DNA of 64,000 bases from assembly GCF_030063145.1 (NCBI RefSeq), contig NZ_JASISM010000001.1:372001-436000 (forward strand), written 5' to 3'. The stretch comes from Cryobacterium sp. PH31-L1 (GTDB lineage Bacteria > Actinomycetota > Actinomycetes > Actinomycetales > Microbacteriaceae). The notes beneath the pieces were generated by a model. That model did not search any database and was not told the DNA's origin. It was given only the letters and a program-made list of their open reading frames with translations. The translations under genes and the position numbers were made by a program. This document shows positions 34,992 to 43,877 of the stretch, in pieces. Position 1 is the first letter of the stretch. Each line of letters begins with the position of its first letter.

Positions 34992-35605
34992 CCGGTCTCT
35001 TCATCACCCTCGAGGGCGGCGACGGATCCGGTAAGACGACCCAGGCGCAGCTGCTGACGGACTGGCTCGAAGGGCGGGGGCGTACTGTCGTGCGCACCCG
35101 CGAGCCCGGCGGAACGGAGGTCGGCGTAGAGATTCGCCAGATCGTGCTGCACCACCGCGGCGAAGTCGACCCGCGCGCCGAGGCCCTGCTCTACGCCGCC
35201 GACCGGGCCCAGCACGTGGGCACCAAGCTGCGGCCGGCGCTCGCTCGCGGCGACGTGATCGTACAGGACCGCTATCTGGACTCGTCGGTGGCGTACCAGG
35301 GTGCCGGGCGCGTGCTCGGCGCCACCGAAGTTCGCGACCTGTCGCTCTGGGCCGCCGAGGGGCTACTGCCCGACCTGACCGTGCTGCTCGACCTCGACTC
35401 GCGGGCGGCCCGCGCCCGGCTCGATGCCGACGACAAGGTCTTCGACCGGCTGGAGGCAGAGAAGAACGACTTCCACGCTCGCGTGCGCGCGTCGTTCCTC
35501 GATCTGGCCGCTGCCGAACCCGACCGGTTCCTGGTAGTGGATGCCGCCGCTCCGGTCGCCGAGATCGCCGCCATCATCCGGTCCCGCGTCCTTCCCCTAC
35601 TCTGA
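34988..35605 (+). CDS. tmk: dTMP kinase
   Basis: Phosphorylates dTMP to dTDP for DNA synthesis. 205 residues; GTG start overlapping topA by 4 nt. P-loop LEGGDGSGKTTQAQLL, then TREPGGTEVGVEIRQI (DRX/REPGGT motif), LLYAADRAQHV and DRYLDSSVAYQGAGR; the lid region is ARARLDADDKVFDRLEAEKN. Length is usual. Downstream lies an unusual GGGCCC-rich spacer, then holB. Confidence 0.95.
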   Translation: MTGLFITLEGGDGSGKTTQAQLLTDWLEGRGRTVVRTREPGGTEVGVEIRQIVLHHRGEVDPRAEALLYAADRAQHVGTKLRPALARGDVIVQDRYLDSSVAYQGAGRVLGATEVRDLSLWAAEGLLPDLTVLLDLDSRAARARLDADDKVFDRLEAEKNDFHARVRASFLDLAAAEPDRFLVVDAAAPVAEIAAIIRSRVLPLL

Positions 35606-35606
35606 C

Positions 35607-35634
35607 TTTCCGGGCCCGGGCCCGGGCCCGGAAA
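35607..35634. repeat. Perfect 28-nt palindrome of GGGCCC units
   Basis: TTTCCGGGCCCGGG is followed directly by its exact reverse complement, starting 2 nt after the tmk stop. It could act as a terminator for topA-tmk, but there is no U tract. The following 120 bases hold four more GGGCCC sites. Confidence 0.85.
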
Positions 35635-35636
35635 CA

Positions 35637-35708
35637 GGGACCACCTTGTGCAACTGGGACGACCGTGGGCGGGTGCGCGGGGACCGGGCCCACCTTATGC
35701 AACTGGGC
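35637..35708. repeat. Imperfect 23-nt direct repeats in the tmk-holB spacer
   Basis: 35637-35659 and 35686-35708 agree at 20 of 23 positions, with core CCACCTT(G/A)TGCAACTGGG. They lie 49 nt apart between GGGCCC sites. They may be intergenic repeat units or binding sites; no known element is recognised. Confidence 0.75.
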
Positions 35709-35806
35709 CCATGATCTAACCTGGGCCCGCTTTCCGGGCCTGGGCCCGGTCGGTAGGGGCACTCGGCGGGCGCGGGCCTGTCAGCGGCGCGGGTTACCCT
35801 TGACTC

Positions 35807-37009
35807 ATGGCAGTGTGGGACAACCTAACCGGACAGGCCGACGCGATCGCCATCTTCCGGGCGGCGGCGCAGCGGGTGCCGGCAACCACCGGCGCGGTGG
35901 ATGCCGGGGGAGCGGCCGGCAGCATCGCGACCGCCGAATCCAGTTCCATGACGCACGCCTGGCTCATCACCGGCCCGCCCGGTTCCGGCCGCTCCAACCT
36001 CGCTTTCGCTTTTGCGGCGGCCCTGCTCAGCCCGGGCACCCCCGACGGCGACCTCGCGGCCGCCCGTCAGGTGCAGGCGCGGACCCACCCCGACCTCAGC
36101 GTGCTCACGACCGAGGGTGTCATCATCCCGATGAAGACCGTCAAGGAGGCCGTCGCCCGCTCGCAATACTCGCCCTCGGTGGGTCGTTATCGGGTCGTCG
36201 TGGTCGAAGACGCCGACCGAATGGTCGAGCGCACCTCGAACGTGCTGCTGAAAGCCCTCGAAGAACCGCCCGAACGCACGGTGTGGATTCTGTGCGCGCC
36301 GAGCGAGGCCGACCTGCTCCCCACCATCCGCTCGCGCGTGCGCACGGTTCGTCTGCGCGTGCCGAGCGTGGCCGACGTCGCCGACCTGCTCGTGCGCCGC
36401 AACGGCGTCGACCCCGTCATCGCCGAGCTCAGCGCCCGCCTCGCCCAGAGCCACATCGGTATGGCTCGGCGGCTCGCCACAAATGCTGATGCGCGGGCAC
36501 GACGCGAGGAAACACTGCGTGCGGCCCTCGGCATCCGCTCGGTGTCGTCTGCCGTCAATGCTGCCGCCCGATTACTCGCGATCGCCGGTGACGACGCGAA
36601 GGCGATCACCGTCGAGCTGGATGCCGCCGAGCGCGACGGCATGCTGCGTTCGCTCGGTGTGGAAGCCGGGCAATCCGTGCCGCCGGGGCTGCGGAGCCAG
36701 ATCAAAGACCTCGAAGACGACCAGAAGCGCCGGGCGAAGCGCAGCCTGCACGACGGCATCGACCGCATCCTGGTCGACCTTGCCTCGCTCTATCGCGATG
36801 TCTGTATGGTGCAGCTCGGCCGGGAACACGCCGTGATCAACCTCGAACTGCTTGCCGAACTGCGCACGGCCAGTGCGGCCGTAAGCCCAGCCACCACGGT
36901 CGCCACGATGGACGCCATTGCCGTGGCCCGCCAGCGCATTCAGGGCAACGTTGCCCCGGCCCTCGCCCTCGAGGCGATGCTGGTGTCGGCGATCCGGCGC
37001 TCGCAGTGA
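35807..37009 (+). CDS. holB: DNA polymerase III delta' subunit
   Basis: Clamp-loader subunit of the replicative polymerase. 400 residues. It starts MAVWDNLTGQADAIAIFRAA, the typical opening of actinobacterial delta' proteins. The P-loop is LITGPPGSGRSNLAFAFA, with Arg instead of the catalytic Lys, as expected for the ATPase-inactive delta' subunit. VEDADRMVERTSNVLLKALE and EPPERTVWILCAPS plus TIRSRVRTVRLRVP complete the AAA+ core. The usual zinc Cys cluster is absent. A short insertion (residues 27-46) separates the N-terminal helix from the P-loop. Follows tmk in the order common in actinobacteria. Confidence 0.92.
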   Translation: MAVWDNLTGQADAIAIFRAAAQRVPATTGAVDAGGAAGSIATAESSSMTHAWLITGPPGSGRSNLAFAFAAALLSPGTPDGDLAAARQVQARTHPDLSVLTTEGVIIPMKTVKEAVARSQYSPSVGRYRVVVVEDADRMVERTSNVLLKALEEPPERTVWILCAPSEADLLPTIRSRVRTVRLRVPSVADVADLLVRRNGVDPVIAELSARLAQSHIGMARRLATNADARARREETLRAALGIRSVSSAVNAAARLLAIAGDDAKAITVELDAAERDGMLRSLGVEAGQSVPPGLRSQIKDLEDDQKRRAKRSLHDGIDRILVDLASLYRDVCMVQLGREHAVINLELLAELRTASAAVSPATTVATMDAIAVARQRIQGNVAPALALEAMLVSAIRRSQ

Positions 37010-37112
37010 CAAGCTCGCAGTGACGAGCTCGCAAAGCCATTCGCAGTGACTCCCAGCCGCTTTCGATAGCCTGAACCGCAGCATCCGCTTCTCGCTATGA
37101 AAGAGGAACCCG

Positions 37113-38648
37113 TTGAACCGACGCACTCGCGCCACCAGCATCACCGCCGCAGCCGTGGCCCTCACCCTCGCGCTGAGCGGATGCGCCTCCTGGTTCGCGA
37201 CGGATGCCGGCCCCTCCGAGTCCACCCCCACCGGCGAGCAGGTCACGAACGACCTCGACCCGTTCTACAGCCAGGTGCTGCAGTGGAGCGAGTGCGGCGA
37301 GGGCCTGCAGTGCACCGATGCGTCAGCGCCGCTCGACTACAACGATCCGACGGCCGGCGACGTGTCGCTCGCTCTGGTACGCCATGTCGCCACCGGCAGC
37401 GACCGGATCGGCTCACTGCTGGTCAATCCAGGCGGGCCGGGTGGTTCCGGCTACGACTTCATCAAGGATTCCCTCGACTACGCCACCGATTCCACCCTGC
37501 AGGCGAGCTTCGACATCGTCGGGTTCGATCCTCGGGGCGTCGGGCGGTCCTCGGCGGTTGCCTGCTATGACTCCTCGGATATGGATGAGTACATCTATGG
37601 GCTCACGACCGCCGAGCGTGGAACGGATGCCTGGATCGCCGAGCTGAAAATCTCCTCCGACGCCTTTGCCGCGGCCTGTGCCCAGCGCACCGGGCCGCTG
37701 CTCGGCACGGTCGACACGAAGAGCGCCGCCCGCGACCTTGACCTGCTGCGCGCCGTACTCGGCGACACCCACCTGAACTACCTCGGCTACTCGTACGGCA
37801 CCTTCCTCGGAGCCACCTACGCCGAACTCTTTCCCGAGAAGGTCGGCCGTTTCGTGCTCGACGGCGCCGTCGACCCCTCGACCAGCAACTTCGAGGTCAC
37901 CAAGACCCAGGCTGTCGGCTTTGAAAATGCCCTGCGCGCCTACCTCACCGACTGCCTGGCGGGAGAGGACTGCCCCTTCCGCGGCAGTGTCGACAGCGCG
38001 ATGACGACGATCGGCGCGCTGCTGAAGTCCGTCGACGCGAGCCCCATCACTGCCAAGGACGGCCGTCAACTCGGCGGAAACGCGCTGCTCACCGCGATCA
38101 TCTACCCGCTCTACCAGGCCACCGCGTGGCCGCAACTCAGCAAGATGCTGGACACCGTGCTGCACGGCAGCGCCGAGGGCGCGTTTCAATTTGCCGATGC
38201 ATACAACGGCCGGGATGCCAACGGCGACTACACCGACAACTCCACCGAGTCGTTCATGGCGATCAACTGCATCGACTATCCGTACAACGCCGACCCGACC
38301 GTGATGCGTGCCCAGGCCGCCGACCTCGAAGCTGCGGCCCCGGTGATCGGCCCATTCATGAGCTTCGGCGATATCGGCTGCGCGGACTGGCCGTACAAGT
38401 TCACCGGCGAACGCACCGAGATCCACGCGGCCGGAGCGGCCCCCATCCTCGTCGTCGGTACCACCAACGACCCGGCCACCCCCTACGTCTGGGCGCAGCA
38501 GCTGGCCGAGCAGCTTGACAGCGGCAGCCTCGTGACCTACACGGGCGAGGGGCACACCGCCTACAACAAGTCGAATTCCTGTGTGAACGATGCCGTCGAC
38601 TCGTATCTGGTGGACGGAATCGTGCCAGCATCCGACCCCCAGTGCTAG
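37113..38648 (+). CDS. Alpha/beta-hydrolase lipoprotein, tripeptidyl aminopeptidase (TAP) type
   Basis: A predicted exported lipoprotein peptidase of 511 residues. TTG start with AGAGGA 5 nt upstream. The signal ends in the lipobox LSGC (Cys about 23). The fold is that of TAP/SlpD-like hydrolases: LLVNPGGPGGSGYDFI (oxyanion region), FDIVGFDPRGVGRSSAV, nucleophile elbow LGYSYGTFLGATYAELFP with Ser near 226, an Asp in the NDPATPY segment and His in GEGHTAYN near residue 480. A TAP-like C-terminal domain with conserved Cys follows (KSNSCVNDAVDSYL). It should cleave tripeptides or amino-acid derivatives outside the cell. Confidence 0.88.
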   Translation: MNRRTRATSITAAAVALTLALSGCASWFATDAGPSESTPTGEQVTNDLDPFYSQVLQWSECGEGLQCTDASAPLDYNDPTAGDVSLALVRHVATGSDRIGSLLVNPGGPGGSGYDFIKDSLDYATDSTLQASFDIVGFDPRGVGRSSAVACYDSSDMDEYIYGLTTAERGTDAWIAELKISSDAFAAACAQRTGPLLGTVDTKSAARDLDLLRAVLGDTHLNYLGYSYGTFLGATYAELFPEKVGRFVLDGAVDPSTSNFEVTKTQAVGFENALRAYLTDCLAGEDCPFRGSVDSAMTTIGALLKSVDASPITAKDGRQLGGNALLTAIIYPLYQATAWPQLSKMLDTVLHGSAEGAFQFADAYNGRDANGDYTDNSTESFMAINCIDYPYNADPTVMRAQAADLEAAAPVIGPFMSFGDIGCADWPYKFTGERTEIHAAGAAPILVVGTTNDPATPYVWAQQLAEQLDSGSLVTYTGEGHTAYNKSNSCVNDAVDSYLVDGIVPASDPQC

Positions 38649-38676
38649 CAGTTGCGTGCTGTGAAATAATTGCGGC

Positions 38677-39315
38677 ATGTCGATTGATACTGAACTGCCC
38701 GGACTGCGCGAGCGCAAGCGCCTCGCCACCCGGCGGGCCATCCAGCACGCCGTGCTGACCCTGTCCCGCGAGCGCGGCATCGACCACGTCACCGTCGAAG
38801 ACATCAGCCGCGTCGCCAACGTGTCGCCGCGCACCTTCTTCAACTATTTCTCCTCCAAAGACGCCGCCCTGATCGGAGACGCGCCGGGACTGGCATCCGC
38901 TGATGACATCGAGGCGTTTATCGCTGGCGGCCCCGACAGTGACGTGCTGGCCGATCTGGCCGTGCTGCTCTCCAAAAGCCTGCAGCGCACAGAGGCCGAC
39001 CGCGAGATCCACCAGCTGCGACGCACGGTCATGAAGGAGAATGCCTACCTGTTCGGCATGCGCATGGCCACCCTGCGCGACTTCGAGGACCAGTTGCAGC
39101 AGATCATCGAGCAACGTTTCAGAGCGGATGCCCACGCTCCCGGTCACGACACGGCCGAGCTGAACCAGCGCGCCCTGCTATTCACTCTGGTGGCCGTGGC
39201 CGCCATCCGCCATGCCTGGCGGTGCTGGGCCGAGGGGGACGGTGGGAGCCCTCTCTCGGAGCGCGTGGATGCCTCCTTCGCTGAGGTGTACAGAATCACT
39301 CGCAGAAACGACTAG
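38677..39315 (+). CDS. TetR family transcriptional regulator
   Basis: 212 residues. The N-terminal helix-turn-helix is clear: RERKRLATRRAIQHAVLTLS, then VTVEDISRVANVSPRTFFNY and FSSKDAALIGD. The C-terminal ligand domain is all helical and undefined. It lies 28 nt after the hydrolase gene on the same strand, possibly in one transcript, and directly before tRNA-Thr. The target could be the hydrolase gene or itself; no operator was identified. Confidence 0.88.
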   Translation: MSIDTELPGLRERKRLATRRAIQHAVLTLSRERGIDHVTVEDISRVANVSPRTFFNYFSSKDAALIGDAPGLASADDIEAFIAGGPDSDVLADLAVLLSKSLQRTEADREIHQLRRTVMKENAYLFGMRMATLRDFEDQLQQIIEQRFRADAHAPGHDTAELNQRALLFTLVAVAAIRHAWRCWAEGDGGSPLSERVDASFAEVYRITRRND

Positions 39316-39361
39316 GCTTGGCTGCTGTGTCACCGAGTGCCCTATGGGGCGTTCTGGTATC

Positions 39362-39437
39362 GCCGCCTTAGCTCAGTTGGTAGAGCATCTCACTCGTAAT
39401 GAGAAGGTCGTCAGTTCGATTCTGACAGGCGGCTCCA
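39362..39437 (+). tRNA. tRNA-Thr (CGT)
   Basis: Acceptor GCCGCCT pairs with AGGCGGC, discriminator T, and CCA is encoded (39435-39437). The anticodon stem TCTCA/TGAGA encloses CTCGTAA, giving anticodon CGT. D arm GCTCAGTTGGTAGAGC; T arm with GTTCGATTC. The host-type sequence ends here: everything to the right looks accessory, so it is a likely integration site. I did not find a second copy of its 3' end in the window. Confidence 0.95.
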
Positions 39438-39663
39438 CTAAATATGCTGGTCAGATGGGGTTTCTGAAACCGGCTCAGCGGTATGTTTCTCCGAATTTGC
39501 CGGATTTGCCCACAATTTGCCCAGGCTTAGGTGCGATTCACATTTTGCGTGTCGTCGGAATGGGTCGAACGGCGACGCGCTGTCGAAGAGATAGAAGTTG
39601 GCCGCTGAGTAAGACGGGCACGATCTCGGGATTCAACGCTCTGCGTGGACTGTCCGCGGAGAC

Positions 39664-40212
39664 CTATACGGATTTTGAGGCGAGGCCTAGTCGGCTGCGC
39701 ACGTCGGGGCCGCCAGGGATGACGGCCGCTGCGCCGTTTTTCATGACGCACTCGGTCAGGGGGCTGGGGACGGGGTGGGAGAAGGTGCGATCGTCGTATC
39801 CGGGGCCGGGGAGTGTTCCGTTGGGGGAGGTGGCATCGAGTGCGTGCTGGGCCCATAGGTCGGAACAGAATGCGATGGCGTCCGTGATGGGGGCGGATCC
39901 TGCATCTGTGCCATCGGTTGTGCCGATGAGGGACCCGCCGGTCGTGCCGGGGAAGGCTCCGCGCCAGTCCAACTCAGCCCGGGCAAAGCAGGCGACTGAG
40001 TAATCATCGGTCACCGGTTGGGTGGCGAAAAACATGCCAGCTGAGAGGCCGACCACGAGGAGGGCGGCCGGCACGACGGTCCAGGTTCGTGGAGCCACTC
40101 GGAATCGACGATTCTGGGTGGTGCCGATTTCTGCAACGTCGACCAGCATCGCGCGCATCGCGGCGCTGCGCGCTTCGTTGAAAACTGGGCGGCTATCATC
40201 GTTCGTATTCAT
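39664..40212 (-). CDS. Hypothetical single-pass membrane protein, sigma-factor partner
   Basis: 182 residues with one transmembrane helix near residues 45-65 (WTVVPAALLVVGLSAGMFFA) and an extracytoplasmic part with three Cys. Its ATG overlaps the stop of the ECF-type sigma gene by 4 nt, an arrangement usual for anti-sigma or sigma-linked membrane proteins, although no zinc-binding anti-sigma motif (HxxxCxxC) is seen. A regulatory role is therefore inference from position. The upstream sigma gene is frameshifted, so this gene may also be decaying. Confidence 0.6.
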   Translation of the reverse strand: MNTNDDSRPVFNEARSAAMRAMLVDVAEIGTTQNRRFRVAPRTWTVVPAALLVVGLSAGMFFATQPVTDDYSVACFARAELDWRGAFPGTTGGSLIGTTDGTDAGSAPITDAIAFCSDLWAQHALDATSPNGTLPGPGYDDRTFSHPVPSPLTECVMKNGAAAVIPGGPDVRSRLGLASKSV

Positions 40213-40801
40213 AGTGTCTTTCCTGAATGAAGTGTCAAGGAATCGATGTTAGGGGTGTGGCTGACGCGCTGTTTGGCGCGCAGCAGGCGTGCTCGCACTG
40301 CGCCGGGTGCGATGCCGAGGATCTCGCCGACGTCCGGTGCCGAGAGCTCTTCGAGAACACAGAGTGAGAGGATCTTCTGGTCGTGGTGATTCAATCCGCG
40401 GAAGGCATCCTGGACTGTTCGCCGAGCGGGTGCCGCGGCGAGTTCGTCGAGAACGGTCGTGCTGTGGTCAGGGGCGGGTTCCGGTCGGGGAATCTTGTTG
40501 AGCATCCGCTGGTAGCGCAGGGCGGGGCAAAGTCGATTGCGAGCGACGTTGGTTGCAGTGGCCAGCAGCCAGGCGATGATGGAGCCGTTGACGAGACGAA
40601 CGCGCGCCCGTCGTCGCCAGGCTTCGAGGAAGACCATCGCAGTGACGTCTTCGGCTTCGACGTGGGAGCGGACCAGCCTGAAGCTGTAGCGGAAGACCCG
40701 GTCGTGGTGCCGGTCGAAGAGCACCCCGAACGATTGACCGTTGCCGTGCGCACCTGCAACCACAGGTCTGAGTCGCTGGCGTCCGCCTCAAAGTCGGTCA
40801 T
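40209..40801 (-). pseudogene. ECF-type sigma-70 factor, frameshifted near the N-terminus
   Basis: Two overlapping frames together make one sigma factor. From the ATG at 40801: MTDFEADASDSDLWLQVR, the usual opening of this actinobacterial subgroup. From about 40760 in another frame: GNGQSFGVLFDRHHDRVFRY (region 2), AWLLATATNVARNRL, and region 4 LSAPDVGEILGIAPGAVRAR. Adding one base near 40753 joins them as QVR-x-GNGQSFG. The intact downstream frame can start at GTG 40763 and would then lack only about 18 residues, so a slightly shortened product may still be made. Alternatives are a true mutation, a sequencing error, or a short active form. Confidence 0.65.
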
Positions 40802-41439
40802 ACCTAATAATGTCCGGCCGCAGCCAGAGTGTTACACGCGGCGCCTCTCTGCCGCGGTTGCACGAGTGCCTAGGCGCGGGATTACCCTCACCAAAGCATC
40901 GCGATCGATTCCACAGCTCCGGTCGCGCACCGCTCGTGGGGCGGAGACGGATGGCCCCGGTTCCATCGGTTTGAGTGTGGTCGACGCCTGATTTGATGTT
41001 CCGTTTGTCACCCCTTCACCGGGCATTTTCTCGGGCGGGGCATACGGGAATCGGGCGCTCCCGAGACCATTCGGAACGTCTTCGGCGCTCCGTTATCGTT
41101 CGGGTGTCCCGGTCACCTTCCGGCTTGCGGGCACCGAACGTCGGGGTTGAGCGGTGCTATCAGATCGCATCGCCCAAGGAGAAGAACTGTCTTGGAACCT
41201 GAGTTTCTCAAAACCCGTGGGACACTCGGGAAGATCCGCAGGCACCTCCAGTCGGCCGGCGGACCATTGTCCACGTTCTGTGGGTTCAATTGGGCCTGCG
41301 GTTGTGCGCGCCCATGAGCCGAGGGGTGCAGTACCTCCAATGGGACAGCATCGAGTTCATCGATGCTTGGACGAGGTCGCGGGAGAACACCTCCGCTCGT
41401 CGACACTCGGACCCAGCAAGATTGGTGTGAACCCGATCA
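40802..41439. other. Intergenic stretch without a supported gene
   Basis: About 640 bases. Frames on both strands are short and look unlike proteins. CCGGCTTGCGGGC at 41119-41131 vaguely resembles one arm of the dispersed hairpin repeat of this region. Probably decayed sequence plus the promoters of the two flanking sigma-factor operons. Confidence 0.35.
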
Positions 41440-42054
41440 ATGGAATCGAGCAATACGGATATGAGCCCTGATAACGACGTAATAGAACGGTCGGCGCGTG
41501 ACCCGGCCGTGTTCGCGACGTTGTACGACCGTCACGCGCCATCAGTTTTCCGGTATGCCGCACAGCGGCTGGGCGACCACGCTGCGGACGATGTGATGTC
41601 GGAGACGTTCCTGGTGGCATTCGAGCGGAGGTCGGCCTACGACTTGACAGTGGTCGATGCGCGCCCGTGGTTGCTGGGTATTGCCACGCGACTGATGCGG
41701 AAGCATGTCCGCTTGGAGGCGACGGCGTGGAAGGGGATGACAGCAGATCTCGCGGCGCAGATCGTCCCCGACCTCATCGACCTGGCCGGCGCACGTATTG
41801 ACGCTCACCGCCTCACCCAGCGGTTGGCGAAGGCGTTGCGGCGACTGTCGGAGATCGATCGCGACACGCTACTGCTCTACGCGTGGGGCAACCTCGACTA
41901 CGCCGCGATCGCCACAGCGATGGAAGTACCGGTCGGAACAGTGCGCTCACGACTGAATCGGGCACGGCGCCAACTGCGCCGCGCCGCAGGCATCGAAACC
42001 CTCGAACAGGAGACGGACCATGGACGAACTGACACTGCTCCGCAACACGCGTGA
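41440..42054 (+). CDS. ECF-type RNA polymerase sigma-70 factor
   Basis: 204 residues. Region 2: FATLYDRHAPSVFRYAAQRL then DDVMSETFLVAFERR and ARPWLLGIATRLMRKHVR. Region 4: LSEIDRDTLLLYAWGNLDYA then IATAMEVPVGTVRSRLNRAR. The ATG at 41440 or the one at 41461 may be used; neither has a strong ribosome site. It overlaps the next gene by 35 nt, in a different frame, so the two are coupled. The partner gene is of the CU044_5270 type commonly following such sigma factors. Signal and regulon unknown. Confidence 0.88.
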   Translation: MESSNTDMSPDNDVIERSARDPAVFATLYDRHAPSVFRYAAQRLGDHAADDVMSETFLVAFERRSAYDLTVVDARPWLLGIATRLMRKHVRLEATAWKGMTADLAAQIVPDLIDLAGARIDAHRLTQRLAKALRRLSEIDRDTLLLYAWGNLDYAAIATAMEVPVGTVRSRLNRARRQLRRAAGIETLEQETDHGRTDTAPQHA

Positions 42055-42976
42055 CGACTCGCGCGAACCGAGCCCGACAGTATTGACCGCGGGGCGGGCA
42101 GCGCTTCTCGGCCGCATCGCGGATGGCGACGCGACTCATGCGGGAGCGCAGCGTCATAAGAAGCGGCTCTGGCTGCCGCGGCTCAGCTGGGCTGCTGCCG
42201 GGGTGGCCGCTGCAATGACGGGCGTCCTTGTGGCGGGCAACATCACTCTGAACGCACAGACGGCCTACGCGAGTGACGTGCTGCGCTCTGCGGCCACCCA
42301 GACCATCCAATATGCAAACCTTGTGGCTGGCTCAGATCAGTACCTTCGTTCGCACACGCACGCTCGCTGGGGAGTCTGCGATGACACCGGATGCGAGCCG
42401 AACGATCAGATCCTGGACGTGTACATGCCCGCCGATCTTGACGCGGAATGGGTGCTCTACCGCGATTGGGGCAACATGCCCGGCGTGCTCACCGGCGATT
42501 CGATCGAGACAACCCGAGAAGTCGACGGACGATTTTACGGCCCCGAGTCTTCGTGGGTGAACGTCGACTACGCGGACATCCCCCTCGATGGCATCGCAGC
42601 GTATGAGTGGATCAACGCCCAGTACAGCGGGGGATCGGCATCCCGGGACGAGGACAACTTCGTGCGCATCACTGACATCCTTCGGTCCGGTCTCGTTCCG
42701 GCTCCACAGCGCGCAGCTCTCCTCGACGCGCTCTCCCGTATTCCCGGAGTTACGGCGACCGACAACGTCGCGAATCTCGACGGCGTGACAGGAATCGCGA
42801 TCGGCCGAAATGAGATGCTCAGAGCAGGGCAACGCCAAGAAATCATCATCGATCCCGACACCGGACTTGTCATAGGTGAACGGGCTATGAGCGGTGCCAC
42901 ACTCTTCGGGTGGGGACTCAACGAGGAGATTTCGCTAACTGCGATTGAGACGACCGTTGTGGACACGGCGCCATGA
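42020..42976 (+). CDS. CU044_5270-like sigma-factor partner membrane protein
   Basis: 318 residues with one transmembrane segment at about 57-77 (LSWAAAGVAAAMTGVLVAGN) and a large extracytoplasmic domain. The N-terminus (MDELTLLRNTRDDSREPSPT then LTAGRAALLGRI) and the domain beginning TAYASDVLRSAATQTI match the actinobacterial CU044_5270 family, which regularly follows ECF sigma genes. It probably modulates the sigma factor across the membrane. That is inference: no classical anti-sigma zinc motif is present. Confidence 0.75.
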   Translation: MDELTLLRNTRDDSREPSPTVLTAGRAALLGRIADGDATHAGAQRHKKRLWLPRLSWAAAGVAAAMTGVLVAGNITLNAQTAYASDVLRSAATQTIQYANLVAGSDQYLRSHTHARWGVCDDTGCEPNDQILDVYMPADLDAEWVLYRDWGNMPGVLTGDSIETTREVDGRFYGPESSWVNVDYADIPLDGIAAYEWINAQYSGGSASRDEDNFVRITDILRSGLVPAPQRAALLDALSRIPGVTATDNVANLDGVTGIAIGRNEMLRAGQRQEIIIDPDTGLVIGERAMSGATLFGWGLNEEISLTAIETTVVDTAP

Positions 42977-43389
42977 TCACTCCGAGTCAGGAGGTGAATC
43001 CAGCCGCAGTTGATCTTCCGCCGACGTACTCTATCCCGGTCCCTCTTCCGTCGGCCCTGGCGACGACACCTACCCGGCAGCGTTGACCGCCGTCGGAGCC
43101 TTGCATTTGGAATGGATCTAACTCGCACAGCTTCCGCTCTGCGGGTGCCCCAGATCGTTGTCACGGGCAGGGAGGAGGTCCTACTCGCCGGTTTTGCAGA
43201 CGCTGCAAACAGACGGCTCTCAGCTTCGCTCTTGTACTCAGCGACGGGCGCATGTGCTGATAGTCGCCCGACTCGCCTAAAGTCCATGGCTGCAGTCACC
43301 GTCCCGAAGGGCGTTCCCATAAGACTCGGCTGGGAGGCCCACTGGAGGTGTCGCTACCGGTTCGATCCGATACTGGTTACTCTGAGCCC
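42977..43389. other. Intergenic stretch without a supported gene
   Basis: About 410 bases. A plus-strand frame covering 43010-43438 has Arg-rich, non-protein-like composition and no ribosome site. I see no RNA gene or strong hairpin. Confidence 0.35.
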
Positions 43390-43797
43390 ATGTCGCCCAA
43401 GGTTGCCGGTTGGTTCGGAATGGCTGCCGCCGCCGTGATCGCAGGTGCCGCGGGCCTTCTGATCGCCAACTCGGCGGCGAGTATTCTTGGTGCGTTGGTT
43501 TTGGTCGGCGCCACCATCCTCTTTTCCGTCGCTGCGGTGTGGACGTTGAGGAGGACTTGGGCCGACAAAGTGTGGCCACCGGGAGTGTCCGTCAGCGCGT
43601 CCCGAATTCGACGTAGACAGCGTATCGGGGCCATCGTTCAGTGCGTTCTGTCGCCACTCATGATTGCCTTGAGCGTCGTCCTCATCGTCGCTGGTAGCAC
43701 GTGGGCGGTCGTCTACATTTTCCTCGGGGTGATAAATGGTGTGACAGCGCTGTGGACCCTCAAAGTTTTGCGCGACTCCGCCTCGAGATCTGAGTGA
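43390..43797 (+). CDS. Small multi-pass membrane protein
   Basis: 135 residues from the ATG at 43390. Four hydrophobic segments: GMAAAAVIAGAAGLLIA, ILGALVLVGATILFSVAAV, a third around VLSPLMIALSVVLIVAGS and WAVVYIFLGVINGVTALW. A basic loop (ASRIRRRQRIG) sits between the pairs. No family recognised. Its C-terminal codons form the left arm of a 16-bp perfect inverted repeat. Confidence 0.65.
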   Translation: MSPKVAGWFGMAAAAVIAGAAGLLIANSAASILGALVLVGATILFSVAAVWTLRRTWADKVWPPGVSVSASRIRRRQRIGAIVQCVLSPLMIALSVVLIVAGSTWAVVYIFLGVINGVTALWTLKVLRDSASRSE

Positions 43798-43816
43798 TCA
43801 CAGATCTCGAGGCGGA
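43777..43816. terminator. Perfect 16-bp inverted repeat, probable bidirectional terminator
   Basis: TCCGCCTCGAGATCTG and its exact complement are separated by an 8-nt loop, AGTGATCA, which contains the TGA stop (43795-43797) of the preceding gene. There is no T run on either side, so termination would be of the stem-only type; a small mobile repeat is an alternative. Confidence 0.7.
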
Positions 43817-43877
43817 CCTGCACGTAGAGGACTAGGCTCGCGACGCACCAAGTAAGTGGCCGGTGTACAGTCCAGCC

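Noticed and set aside
39212..40003. A 263-codon plus-strand frame that runs through tRNA-Thr
   Set aside because: It crosses the end of the TetR gene, the tRNA and the antisense of the 39664 gene; no protein-like segment. Only tRNA-Thr and the minus-strand gene are supported.
43010..43438. A 142-codon frame between the sigma partner and the small membrane gene
   Set aside because: Arg-rich composition, no ribosome site, overlaps the start of the better supported gene at 43390 in another frame.
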